Source of the DNA: Pyrrhosoma nymphula
Lineage: Eukaryota > Arthropoda > Insecta > Odonata > Coenagrionidae
Assembly: GCA_963573305.1 (NCBI GenBank)
Contig: OY754327.1
Span: 55,668,244 to 55,732,243, forward strand
Reading direction: 5' to 3'
Length of the DNA: 64,000 nt
A model generated the notes under the pieces. The model was not told the origin of the DNA, searched no databases, and saw only the letters and a program-made list of their open reading frames with translations. The translations under genes and the position numbers were made by a program. Below, piece after piece: positions 35,068 to 45,646 of this stretch (position 1 is its first letter; every line of letters starts with the position of its first letter).

Positions 35068-36088
35068 ACCGTGAAGTAAGATTTAACGCTTTCCCGGCGA
35101 ATTGCAGTGATGAACTCTTCTCGGGCTCTACACCGGGTGAGTGATTTAAATGTTGCCGCCGTTTCGGGTAGCGACTCGTTACCCATCTTCAAGGCAAATG
35201 TCACGTAACGAAATTGTCCGTTGGTTTTATACGGACGGTGGTGGTGGGGGATTGGTCGATCCCCGATTCCTATGGAATTAGAACACCTCAGAAAAACTTT
35301 CCGACAGAATGGATACGGTGAGCGGCAAATTTCCTTGGCTTTCAAGAGGCCCTCTAATATTTCAATGATTTCGGATTTAGAGGATGAACACACTAAACCG
35401 ACAGCCAGAGCCGTTTTACCATATGTTTCCACGATATCTGGAAAAATTTCGAGGGTTCTAAAGAGGTTTAATATCGACACTATTCACAGACCAATGGCTA
35501 ATTTAAGGGATCGTCTCGTGAGAGCGAAGGACCCAGTTGGCCTCATGACTCCGGGGGTCTATAAAATACCCTGTGAATGTGGCGAGGTCTATGTGGGAGA
35601 GACTGGTCGAACGATTTCCACTCGACTGAAGGAACACCGAAGACATTTTCGACTCGGACAACCGGAGAAATCAGCGGTGGTTGAACATAGCCTCAGTCTG
35701 GACCATCGGATTAAATGGGACGATACGAGAGTTCTCTGGCGCTCGGAAAAATTTTGGGATCGCTTGACATAGGAAGCGATAGAGATTAAAATGGAAAGGA
35801 GGAACGTAAACTGGGATTCGGGCTATACCATCAGCAGCTCGTGGAATAGGATCCTAAAAATAATACAGGTTGACAGAGCTAGGCCAACGGTCAACGGCCA
35901 AATTTCAACGGTCAACGGTTCTCCAGCTCAACAATCGGGGATTGACCAATCCCCCACCACCACCGTCCGTATAAAACCAACGGACAATTTCGTTACGTGA
36001 CATTTGCCTTGAAGATGGGTAACGAGTCGCTACCCGAAACGTCGGCAACATTTAAATCACTCACCCGGTGTAGAGCCCGAGAAGAGTT
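35068..36088 (+). mobile_element. Penelope-like element, short copy with inverted terminal arms
   Basis: Bounded by TATCCC (35062-35067 and 36089-36094). Arms 35113-35268 and 35933-36088 are reverse complements over 156 bases. The interior codes only for the RT end and the GIY-YIG endonuclease. In the right arm, ...GAAGATGGGTA...TACCCGAAAC-GTC (36009-36042) resembles the hammerhead ribozyme of Penelope-like elements, with a substitution in the CUGAUGA box. Confidence 0.92.
35221..35770 (+). pseudogene. Penelope polyprotein C-terminus with GIY-YIG endonuclease
   Basis: The open frame of 183 codons reads RT thumb sequence (ISRVLKRFNIDT) and then GIY-YIG: GVYKIPCECGEVYVGETGR, the conserved R of STRLKEH, and a later E-containing helix (VVEHSLSLDH). 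The CX1C (CEC) before the second half of the motif is typical of Penelope. Most of the RT is absent, a 5' truncation. The first codons overlap the left inverted arm. Confidence 0.9.
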
Positions 36089-37093
36089 TATCCCTCCGTG
36101 GTCTCCCGGTTACGATAGAACAACATCACCGACCCAGTGGCCAGGCACAATGCATCCGATGTGACAGATTTGACCATACAAGGAACTATTGTAACTTAGA
36201 CCCAGTTTGCCTCCGATGTGCCCGACCTCACCTTGCTGCCCACTGCAGCAACCCCACAGGAGAGAATCTGCGATGCATCAACTGTCGCGGCCCTCATGCG
36301 GCCTCTGACAAATCCTGCCCTATCTACCTTAAATTATCCAATGCCATTAAAAATAAATCCTCTAACCAAGCAGTAAAACCTCATGTACACATACCCCATG
36401 GAAGTAAACCAATTTTCTCTCGTAACCTTTTTCCCACCATCAATAGCCCCTTCACCTTACTTCCCAACGAAGATGACGAAAACCAAAACTCTACAGACGA
36501 CGAGAGTTCCACTTCACAACTCCCCCCACCAAGAACTGACCACCACTACCCCCCGCCTAATGCATCAAACCTAAAGAAGAAAAGAAGTCACCACAAACAA
36601 AAAAACCAAGATTCAGATTCAGACTCATCACCATCACATCAAACCGGAAAACCCCTAAAAATAACGATCAGGAAAATAATACCTAATTCAATCTCCATCA
36701 ACAGAAATCAGTTAATTTTAAATTCCGACCCTCAGCCTCCTCCGGTAGACCATATCTCCAGTTCCCAATCAACTCCCCCTGCACCCCAAACCCATCACCC
36801 AGTACCCACAACCTCTTCAACCCCCGAAACCCTTCCCCCTCCCCCTGATCCGCCTACCCAACTCTCCTCTCCCCTCCACATACTATCTCCTTAAAAAAAT
36901 GAAAATTCCCTAAACTGGTGAGCAATAGCCCAATGGTTATCCAAACTCCCTTCTTTGCCACCAACCAAATTACAGAAATCTTCCCTCTTCTTCTCCAATG
37001 CTCCACTGTATTCCTTCAACTCTTATCATGCCTCCGAATAATTATCAAAGTACTAAAATCCTCAACCTTAGCGTATTACAATGGAACTGTAAA

Positions 37094-37260
37094 GGCCGTT
37101 TTACACGGGCACGTCATTGCGCAATCTGACGTATGTCCGAAGGCGCAGTCAAAACTGCGCCGTGTAAAGCGGTAAATTGCTAGAACGCATGCGAGAATGC
37201 ATGGATGCGAGATGGCAAAATAGCCCCTGCTCTAATTCCGAGCTCGCATTCTCGCAATTT
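37094..37260. repeat. Possible MITE with nested inverted repeats, upstream of the MADF gene
   Basis: GGCCGTTTTACACGG at 37094 is mirrored by GCCGTGTAAAGCGG ending at 37172. Inside, GGCGCAGT (37142-37149) pairs with ACTGCGCC (37154-37161). Further right, GCGAGAATGC (37191-37200) is mirrored by GCATTCTCGC (37247-37256). The two systems may be one element or two. It joins directly to the Jockey break at 37091. Confidence 0.5.
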
Positions 37261-37563
37261 TAACAATTTTTTTCCCGATAGATGTCGCAGTAGTAGGGAC
37301 CGGAAGAAGCTGAGTGACGAAAAGTGTTTGTTGTATTGGTGTATTGCATTGTGTGCAGTTGTTGGTTGTTGTCCTTGGCGATATAAGTATGAGTTGGTCA
37401 CCCAAGTAGGTAGGATTTAGTTTATTGGGTGCGTCGACAGCTACGGCCATGTCGCACCACGCACGATCCTATTTTTCATGCGTTTCATAAAACAATCGAT
37501 ATGAAGCTATATGGTATTATCTTTTTACCGCTATACATAGAAAAGTATTCTTATTTAAAACAT

Positions 37564-38718
37564 TTAGAGTTTTATCAGTAGATTGGTTTGCCGTAAAAAT
37601 TGCATTAAAGTACTGACACTAGATGGGTTGTCACGGAGAACATTTTCCAAGTTACCTCGGATCTCTAATTTCTCGCGGGCGTCTCGATATTTTACACATT
37701 CCGTTAGAATGTGAAGCACACTGAGGGGAGAGTCGCATTCATCACACTTCGGTGGGATTTTCTCGTCAGTAAAGAGATACGAGTGGGTCAGAGCACTATG
37801 TCCTATCCTCAAGCGGGTGATGGCCACCTCTTCCCTCCGATTATTTCTGATGGAAGAAGTCCACGCTGAAGTCGTTGATTTTACAGCCCGGAGTTTATTA
37901 TTTAATAATTCTGCCCAGATGTCCTTCCACTTCTTTAGCGCTACGTTTCGCAACGTAGCCCTGAGATCATCCACGGTCACCAATGGAGATACAATATCTG
38001 CTCTCTTCAAAGCATTTCTTGCGGCAGTGTCGGCCTCTTCGTTCCCCTTTATGCCAACATGGCCAGGAACCCACAAAAACGATACTCTAATTCCTTTGGT
38101 ATTAAGGAAAAATAGAGAATCTTGTATTTCCTGGACAAGAGAATTTCTTGGAAAGAAACGAGAGATAGCTTGGAGTGCACTGGAGGAGTCAGAGCATATC
38201 ACGAATGCACCATGGCTGCATTTAATTTCGTGAAGGGCCATTTTAATAGCATATAATTCTGCTGTAAAGACAGAACACGGAGGATCCAGTTTGGCACTAA
38301 TTACTCCGTGGTGTGCAGAAACCACAGCACATCCGCAATGGTTTTCCGACTTCGACCCATCTGTGAAAACAGGGGTGAAGTCTGGAATTTCTCCTAGAAC
38401 TTCCCGATACAGACACTGGTACTCAGCGGAAGTGGTGGATGATTTACGGTAAAGTAAAAGTCTGTTTATAACATTTGGCTTCGGGGTTAACCATGGAGGG
38501 TGTTTAAGGTACCCAGCCGGGTACACGTCAGGGAGTATAAAATCATTCTCTGCCATAAAATTACTAAAACGTACACTAACTGGTAGTGTAGCTTTCCTCC
38601 TCCGGTTAAAAGCGGCTAAAAACCGAGGGTTAAAAATTACTTTAAAACACGGGTGGGTTTTCATCGTAAAAATCTTAGCAACATAGTTGAACGTCAAAAT
38701 TTCGCGACGAATCGCCAA
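37564..38718 (-). pseudogene. NLR-7 ORF2 C-terminal part, 384 codons open
   Basis: RT connection from IRREILTFNY, RNase H with FTDGSKSE, AELYAIKMAL, CSDSSSA and GNEEADTAA, then the C-terminal CDECDSPLSVLHILTEC and the end of ORF2. No stop or frameshift in this part, unlike most copies here, so the insertion is probably recent. It lacks the RT core and endonuclease. Confidence 0.9.
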
Positions 38719-38735
38719 AGGTGGTTCGCCGGCAT

Positions 38736-38780
38736 CAGAATAAAGGCTCAGAATCGGAGATGTTCTGAGCCTTTATTCTG
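38736..38780. repeat. Perfect 18-bp inverted duplication at the 5' end of NLR-7
   Basis: CAGAATAAAGGCTCAGAA (38736-38753) and its exact complement (38763-38780) surround a 9-base loop. The left arm is ordinary ORF2 sequence (the DAGEPP region of relatives). The right arm lies beyond the homology and inside the TSD-defined insert. Confidence 0.93.
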
Positions 38781-39132
38781 TGTCTGACCCAAGGACGTGT
38801 TTGCTTTTATTTCGTTGGTGAGGGAGAGGATGTATGTATGACCCGAAAAATAGTGTCTATAAGAACAAGGGGAAGAGGCTGCAGGCGTTGAAGGAAATAG
38901 CGGCGCACATGTCCCTAACAAGGTAAGTGTGTTGTTGGTCAAATTCTGTCCAAACTAAGTTTAAAGCCTTGGGATGAGTAATTGACGGCTAAGCTGAAGT
39001 GCAGGATTACGAAAAAGTTTCGCAATTCTGACGTGATATTGTTTACATACCACTGTGGTAACGATCTACCCAATGTTTTTGCTAATACTTCGTTTCTGTT
39101 GGAATGATGACTAGTGCTCTAATGCTCTTGAC

Positions 39133-42100
39133 TAGGGATGGGATTCGATACCTGTCGATCCCTCGATACTCAGTGGTATCGGAAGTATCGAGTATCGACT
39201 TAATTCCACGATACTGTTAATTCGATACCTATGCAAATATTAATGAGAAAATGGAGTAAAACTTCGGTTTTACCTTCTCTATCTTAAACTTTCCATTACT
39301 TGACACTTATTTGGGCCCCAATGTCAATTAAAAACTATTTTTTTATTCTTACTATCTTAAGATTTTGTCAATTTTACATTTATATTTAAGTAGAAGTGGC
39401 CCTTAAGTAGCTTACAGTAGAAGTTTTATTGTATTTTCATATTTCCAATCCTGGAGCTGTTATATTTTGCAGATCGTGGCCACAAAAATATGGGATGGAA
39501 AGAAAAATAAACCGTGTAAACGAGCTCTTGTATGTTACGTCACTATGCAGCGTCAGGAATGAAAAGTAAACTGGAATGCGTAAACAGTGACTAAATATGC
39601 AAAATTAGCGTATACCCAACGATTTTCGATGTCTCATCGCTGTCCACTTCGTACATACATAGCTTAGGAACGAGGAAAAGCAATGAAAATATAGTTCATC
39701 ATGTCAATTCAGTTAGTGACATGAAATAACATTCTGTACGCCGGAAGTAGTTCATTTGTTCAAGAACTCATTCTCGTGCTTATGCGTATGCACCTCATTG
39801 TCCTCTGCCTATCGTGGAGAGTACTGTAGTATTAGGCGCATGTGGTACGTTGTGAGTTTTCAATTACCTGTATCAAACATTTGTGTCCTCAGAAAATCAA
39901 CTGTGCTACCATACGTTTGTTTTACGTCAAACCTGTAGTGGTTGTTGTGACTAGGCTTACGCAATGTCTGACGTCTGGCGGTTTTTTGTGATAGATCCCA
40001 ACAAGAAAAACTATGCGAAGTGTTCAATATGTAAAAATTCTTTTTCCCGTGGTGGTAATTCACATAACACAACCAACCTTAAAAAGTACCTTCAGAAAAA
40101 ACACGGATTAGATTTAGAAGCAGAAAATGCCAAGAGAATGAGACTTCACTCTCAACGTGGGAAAGAACTTTCGATTGACGTAAATTTAGAGGAAGTTGAT
40201 GCTGACGATCCAGATTTTCAAACAAATCAAGAGATTAGCCCTTCAAGTTCTACTTCCAATGTGATCGGCGGCTACTTTTCTTCGTCACTTGAAAAACAAA
40301 ATAATTTAGCTCCATTTGCAATTAGTCCATCAAGTACTAGCAGCAGTTCTGAAAGTAGGCTTAACCGTAGATCTGATAATTTTCAGTCTGTTAGGTTTAC
40401 TCATACTTCACAGCCCTCACTCCAGGAATTTATTGATAAGAAGTGGGGTCTTCAAGCCTGGTGATCGACGTGCGCAGAAAGTCACCGAGCTTCTTGGAAA
40501 AATGATTTGATGGATAACCAACCGATCAGCATTGTTGAAGACAAAGGCTTCAAGATGCGCTCTTAAACATCTAGAGCCTCGTTATGCCTTGACATCCAGA
40601 AAAACCTTTTCAAATGAAGTGATACCAAGGATTTATGATAAGTGTGTTGCCAAAGTTAAGTCAAAGCTGGAAGAGACGGATATTGAATCGATTAGTATTA
40701 CGTCTGATATGTGGACTTCAACTTGCAATGATAGCTACTTGAGTATTACTGCTCATTTTATTGATCGAGATTTTCAACTACAGCACTTTGCCCTGGATGT
40801 TATACCATTTCCAGATGAACCTCACACGGGTGAAAATATAAGTGATTAGTTACTCCAAGTTCTGAAAGAATGGGACATTGTTGAAAAAATTGTTGCTGTG
40901 GCCACAGATAATGGACCTAACATTGTAAGTGCTATCAAGAAATCCCATTTCAAACATATTCCATGTCTTGCACATACTTTACAGATTATTGTGAAACATG
41001 GTTTGCAAGAATCCGCGTCAGTGAAAAGTTTGACAGGCAAGTGTCGAAAATTGGTTGGTCATTTTAAACATTCAGTACATGCATGCAATGTATTTAAAAG
41101 GGCACAAACCACAGTTAAAATAAAATTGCACAAGCTAATTCAGGATGAACGTACCCGCTGGAATTCTGAACTCCACATGTATCAACGGCTGCTAGAACAG
41201 AGGCAAGCACTCAGTCTTGCCACCAGTGAGCTCCAGCTCCCTATTGAGCTAAATTGTCATGACTGGGACCTAATGGAACTGGTTGTCAAGCTTCTTAAAC
41301 CATTTGATTCCGCGACATTTGCATTAAGTAAAGAAACTGTGACTGCATCAGAGGTTTTGGCTATTGTGAATAGTTTATGGAAGGAGTTGGAAAAACCATG
41401 TCAGCAAAGCAGAATAACTCAATTTCAGAATGAACTTTTGATTCAACTGAAAAAGTACTGTAGTAGATATGAGGATGAATAAGAATACATTTTAGCAACA
41501 CAGCTGGTCCCAAGGTTGAAGGAAAACATTTACCGAAGATCAGGGGCATTTTCTAAGGCCAAGGATATACTAATCAAAGCCACAGAGGAGCATGAGTCAA
41601 CTTCTATGACATCAGTGGAGGATGCATTACACGTAAGTAAAATTTAATTTACCGAGTAATTAGCTTAACTCAAATTAAAGGGAATGACTGATAATAAGTA
41701 AAAATTAAGCTGCATCACAGTGTAATCACAGAAAGTTTCTCCGGCCATGGCTGGAGAACCTAAGAGAATTATTCTATAGGACCTTTTTCTTAATTACTTT
41801 GCAGGAAGAACTGGAGAAGAAACAAAGTGAATTTAAGCATCCTATGTGGTCGATGTACTCCAATCTCATTACTGAAGGCCATGTATCCTGCCAGTCAGTT
41901 TGTACCAGAATCTCTGCCCGAAATGAAGTGGAAACTTACCTGCAGGAGCCAAGGCTGCCAGCCAACACAAATATATTTCTGTATTGGAAAACCAACTTGC
42001 AGTATTCTCGGCTACGGAAGGTAGCAAAGAAGTATCTGTGTGTTCGCCCTGCAACTGTACATTCTGAATGTTTGTTCAGTACAGCAGGAATCATTGTGGA

Positions 42101-42587
42101 TAAAAGGAGAAGTAGACTGGATCCAAACAAAGTCCGAATGTTGATTTTTGCAAATATAAACTTGGGTGTGTGTGAAAGTGATTAAGTGTAGACCTTGACC
42201 AAGACCTTGCCTACAACCATGTAGAAGTATACAGGTGCATATTTACCCAAGGATTGTAAAGATAATGATTTTTTGTTTATTAAAGAATAATGTTCATCAT
42301 GTGATTATGTAATTAATATATTTCTTTATAATTAGGTCTCTACCAGTTAAGGTAGGTTTTCACTAACTTGTTGACAATAGAAATGGTTGAAAGTTTCCAC
42401 CCAAATGGATTCCTTATTATAATCATTTGATTTATGGAATATTATTATTGCTAAAGTCCTAATTCCCATCAATATACGAGTTTATTTACTTAAGGGGTGA
42501 AAGGATCGAGTATCGAAAAATAACAGTATCGTAGAAATTTTGGTATCGAGAATCGAGTATCGAATTTTTGGTTTTTGCCCATCCCTA
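39133..42587 (+). mobile_element. hAT DNA transposon (ZBED-type), 3.46 kb
   Basis: Termini TAGGGATGGG (39133-39142) and CCCATCCCTA (42578-42587) are inverted. The 8-bp TSD CTCTTGAC (39125-39132 and 42588-42595) is exact. Both subterminal regions are full of TATCGA/TCGATA words. It encodes a BED-finger transposase and lies in intron 1 of the MADF gene. Confidence 0.96.
39964..42185 (+). pseudogene. hAT transposase with N-terminal BED finger
   Basis: BED zinc finger at 39964-40110 (MSDVWRFFV, CSICKNSF, NLKKYLQKKH), then a Ser-rich linker. The RNase H-like core includes SITSDMWTS (first D), ATDNGPN (second D) and PCLAHTLQ. The C-terminal hAT dimerisation region is 41804-42185 (VHSECLFSTAG, RRSRLDPNKV). 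A probable intron 41635-41803 has GTAAGT and TTGCAG. Breaks: frameshifts near 40440 and 40555, TAG at about 40847, TAA at about 41480. Confidence 0.92.
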
Positions 42588-42835
42588 CTCTTGACTATAC
42601 AAGTTATTCCTCACGTTTGATCTGAAACTGAAGTCCTAAATACATTACTTCTCAGACCGAACACGACGGCGGATGCGAATGCCGCAAGAAATGGTATTCT
42701 CTCCGGACGAACTTTATGTCGGAGAGAAGGAAGGTCATATCGTCCAAGAAGAGCGGAGCAGGAGTGGATTCAGTAAGTACAAAAGTGTGTCATATTTATG
42801 CCACACTGTTCGCGTGTGATTCGAACGCTTTGGGA

Positions 42836-43610
42836 ATGGCTACCGGCGCAGAATCAGTTAGTCGCATGGCCCTGCGGGTGTCGTCATTTTGTGCGGAAAG
42901 GCCTCATTTGTGGTTTGCACAACTCGAGGGCCATTTTAAGATGGCAGAAATCACGAAAGACAGTGATAAGTTTTGGGTGCTGGTAGCTAATCTCGATACG
43001 CGGTACGCCCCGGAAGTGGAGGAGATAATTACAAATCCCCCCGCCGCTGACAAATAAAAAAAAAACTCCGGGAAGAGCTCGTCCGTCGGGTATCGGTCTC
43101 CGAACATCAGCGTATCAAGCAGCTGTTATACAACGAAGAGATCGGTAGCCGAACTCCTACCCAGTTCCTTCGCCACCTCCGTTTTTTAGCTGGCGAGTCT
43201 ATTCCGGACGACTTGCTGCGCACCATCTGGCTCAGCAGACTGCCACGGCATGTACACGCCATCTTGGTTACCCAAGCCGGCATGAGCTTGGCCGACATCG
43301 CTTCGTTGGCGGACGAAGTAGCAGAGGTGACTCCCTCGGCCCAAGTCGCCGCAGTGAGTTCCGACGCGGTGTTAGAGGGTGATGACGAAGATCGAGGCTC
43401 TAACGCAGCAAGTTGCCGCGCTCACCTTGGAGCGTGATTCGCGGCCCTCTTCTTGTTCCCGGAGCCGTAACCGCCAGCGCAACCGCACCCAGTCCCCTCA
43501 CCATTCCAAGCAAAACGGCGTTTGCTGGTATCACCGCCACTTCGGGGAGAAAGCCACGAAGTGCACGCATCCATGCACCTATACTCCGGAAAACGGGAGG
43601 GGCAGTCCTT
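42836..43610 (+). pseudogene. Ty3 gag
   Basis: Starts MATGAESVS, with the mag-type capsid block LWFAQLEGHF, VANLDTRYAPEV, RTPTQFLRHLRFLAG and IWLSRLPRHVHAIL. The nucleocapsid motif is CWYHRHFGEKATKC-HPC. A TAA after 43054 with an A run and a frameshift near 43400 break it. Length is otherwise normal for the group. Confidence 0.88.
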
Positions 43611-43616
43611 AATGGC

Positions 43617-45440
43617 GGCGGGTAACTACTTTCACAAATCCGACCGCCTGTTCGTCAACGACAGTGCTCCCCGCAAGGAATTCTTAGTGAATACCGGAGC
43701 CGACATCTGCGTGTACCCGGCTAAATTCCTAAAGGAGCGACGCCCAAAGTCGGATTTTCAGCTATTCGCAGAAAATAATTCCCCCATACATACGTATGGG
43801 TGCATAACACTTTCCCATTCCCTTGGTCTACCACGGGAGCTGATGTGAAAGTTCGTGGTAGCTGATGTGCCGCAGCCCATACTTGATGCCGACTTTCTCC
43901 ACCATTACGGTCTTTTAGTGGATATTGCGCGAAGGCGTCTGGTGGACAGTGCCACAACACTCTCGGTGTCTGGCGTAGTTGCCCCTCGGGAGGTGATCCA
44001 AGTGCGCGTTGTTTATGGTTCATCCCCATACCACCGCCTCTTGGAAGAATTCCCAGAGATTACGAGACCGCCGGGCTTCCCTCAGCGAATGCTGCATTCC
44101 ACTGAGCACTACATCCACACCGCCCCGGGCTATCCAGTTAAGTCCAAACCTTGGCGTCTCGCTCCCGATAGGCTGGCCATTGCTAAGCGAGAGTTTGAAT
44201 TGATGGTGAAGATGGGTATCGCGCGGAGATCTGACAGTTCTTGGTCCTCCGCCCTCCATATGGTCCCCAAAAGCGGAGATGAGTGGCGCTTGTGCGGCGA
44301 TTACCGCGCCTTAAACGCGAATATAGTGCTGGACCGTTACCCGGTCCCCCACATAGAGGATTTTGCACAGAACTTGTGCGGGAAGGCAGTTTTTTCTAAA
44401 ATAGATTTAGTGCGTGCTTTTCACCAAATCCCGGTACATGCTGCCCACATTCCTAAGACGGCGATTATCACTCCTTTTGAGCTCTTTGAATTCCCGTTCA
44501 TGACGTTTGGTCGTCGCAACGCGGCACAAACTTTTCAGAGGTTCGTCGACGGAGTGCTGAAAGGACTTACTTTCGCATACGCGTATATTGACGATATTCT
44601 AGTGGCGTCCTCAGAAGAGGAAGAACACATGACTCATTTAAGAGTCTTGTTTGACCGTTTAAAGGAGTACGGTATTGTTATAACTCCCGCCAAATGCAGC
44701 TTCGGAGTGTCGGAAGTGAGTTTTTTTAGGATGCTCAGTGTCTAAAGAAGACGTACGCCCCCTTCCTGATAAGGTCGTAGCGGTACTTAATTTCCCTATC
44801 CCTACCACTATCCGGAAGTTAAGACAGTTTTTAGGGATGGTAAATTATTACCGGCGATTCATCCCCAATGCCGCCGAATTACAGGCGCCCCTCACAGATC
44901 TCCTTTCGCATAACCCTACGAGTGAAGACAACATTCCGTGGACAACCGAGTTAAAATCTGTTTTCCGCAGCTGCAAGGAAGCACTCAGCCAGTGCACTCT
45001 ATTGGCACATCCAGATATGACCCTTCCACGCATTAGTAGCAGCGGGCCTCCAACAACTTTCCCCGGATGGATGGCAGCCTCTTGCCCACTGGACCAAAAA
45101 ACTGAATGACGCGGAGAAGATGTACAGTTCTTACGACAGAGAGCTGTTGGCAGTGTACAAGGCGGTTCTCCAATTCCGGCATATGGTGGAAGGACGTCGT
45201 TTCACCATTTTCACCGACCATAAGCCGCTGACATTTGCGTTTTCTCAAAGACGTGACAAGTGCTCTCCCCGTCAATTCAGGTATTTAGATCTCATTGCCC
45301 AATTCACGACGGATATCCAGTACGTGGCCGGCCGGGACAACATCGTGGCGGATGCCATGTCCCGTGTGGACGGAATTTCTTCTGCAATACATTTCCAGCT
45401 GCTGGAAGAATCCTAGAAGACGGACAAGGAATTAGCCCAA
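43617..45440 (+). pseudogene. Ty3 pol left part: protease, RT, RNase H
   Basis: Protease: FLVNTGADICVYP, with N in place of the catalytic D of DTGAD. RT: WSSALHMVPK, RLCGDYRALN, KIDLVRAFHQIP, FGRRNAAQTFQRF (usual L changed to R), catalytic YIDDILVAS. RNase H: YSSYDRELLAVYKAVLQFRH and FTDHKPLTFAF. Frameshifts or stops near 43848, 44745 and 45109. Confidence 0.9.
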
Positions 45441-45646
45441 TTCCGCACCAAGTAGTATTAGTAGTATTAGTTTTTTAGGGTGCGTCGACGGCATGGTCAT
45501 TTTGCACCTCTAACTGTCATTATATATATATACATCAAATTATAGATATACTTTTTATATCCTAAGGAAGGTTGCATGAAAGTTAGATATTCTGCTTATC
45601 TATTGTTATTCCCATGTTAAAAACATTGAAAAATGTTAAATTATAA

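Larger units (their letters stand above)
34375..36890 (+). pseudogene. Jockey gag (ORF1) split by Penelope
   Basis: The N-terminal part (34375-35067) is Pro/Thr/Ser-rich with several stops. After removing the insert the frame reads ...KFQKIVS then LRGLPVTIEQHH. Three zinc knuckles follow: CIRCDRFDHTRNYC (about 36160-36200), CLRCARPHLAAHC, CINCRGPHAASDKSC. A proline-rich tail extends to about 36890. This is the gag architecture of Jockey/X-element proteins. Frameshifts make it non-functional. Confidence 0.82.
34375..37091 (+). mobile_element. Jockey-type non-LTR element, ORF1 and start of ORF2
   Basis: Plus-strand element with a C-rich coding strand. ORF1 runs from about 34375 to 36890 with a Penelope element removed (35068-36088, TSD TATCCC). 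ORF2 begins at 37029 and reads LSVLQWNCK, the conserved start of an APE endonuclease, before homology stops at 37091. No 3' end here. A Jockey RT piece at 52.9 kb is on the same strand but is too distant to be called the same copy. Confidence 0.78.
37407..38786 (-). mobile_element. I-group element NLR-7, 5'-truncated, in MADF exon 1
   Basis: Stem-loop 37427-37457, 3' UTR, RNase H and RT end. 5' truncated at about 38762, where a perfect inverted duplication (38736-38780) follows. ACCCAAG at 37400-37406 and 38787-38793 is the TSD; removing the insert restores the MADF reading frame through SWSPKDVFAF. Confidence 0.9.
37389..42772 (+). pseudogene. MADF-domain (Adf-1-like) gene, exons 1 and 2, disrupted
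   Basis: Exon 1 starts at ATG 37389 (MSWSPK), is split by NLR-7 (37407-38786, TSD ACCCAAG) and resumes DVFAFISLVRERMY...DPKNSVYKNKGKRLQALKEIA to a GTAAGT donor after 38922. Exon 2 is 42656-42772: acceptor TTCTCAG, ECRKKWYSLRTNFMSERRKV...KKSGAGVDS, donor GTAAGT. MADF is a Myb-related DNA-binding domain of transcription factors; the LVRER, YDPKN-YK and KKWYSLR blocks match it. One extra base near 38838 shifts frame, and exon 1 (phase 2) does not join exon 2 (phase 0), so another indel or a lost exon is likely. A hAT fills intron 1 and a Ty3 element follows exon 2. A Harbinger-borne MADF protein is the alternative source. Confidence 0.72.

Noticed and set aside
36918..37175. 85-codon open frame as a gene
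   Set aside because: It runs out of phase with the Jockey ORF2 start (LSVLQWNCK) and into the palindromic repeat.
42716..43057. Single protein joining KVISSKKSGAGVDS to the Ty3 gag
   Set aside because: A GTAAGT donor follows GVDS and the gag start MATGAESV is at 42836; the frame is an accidental read-through from MADF exon 2 into the retroelement.
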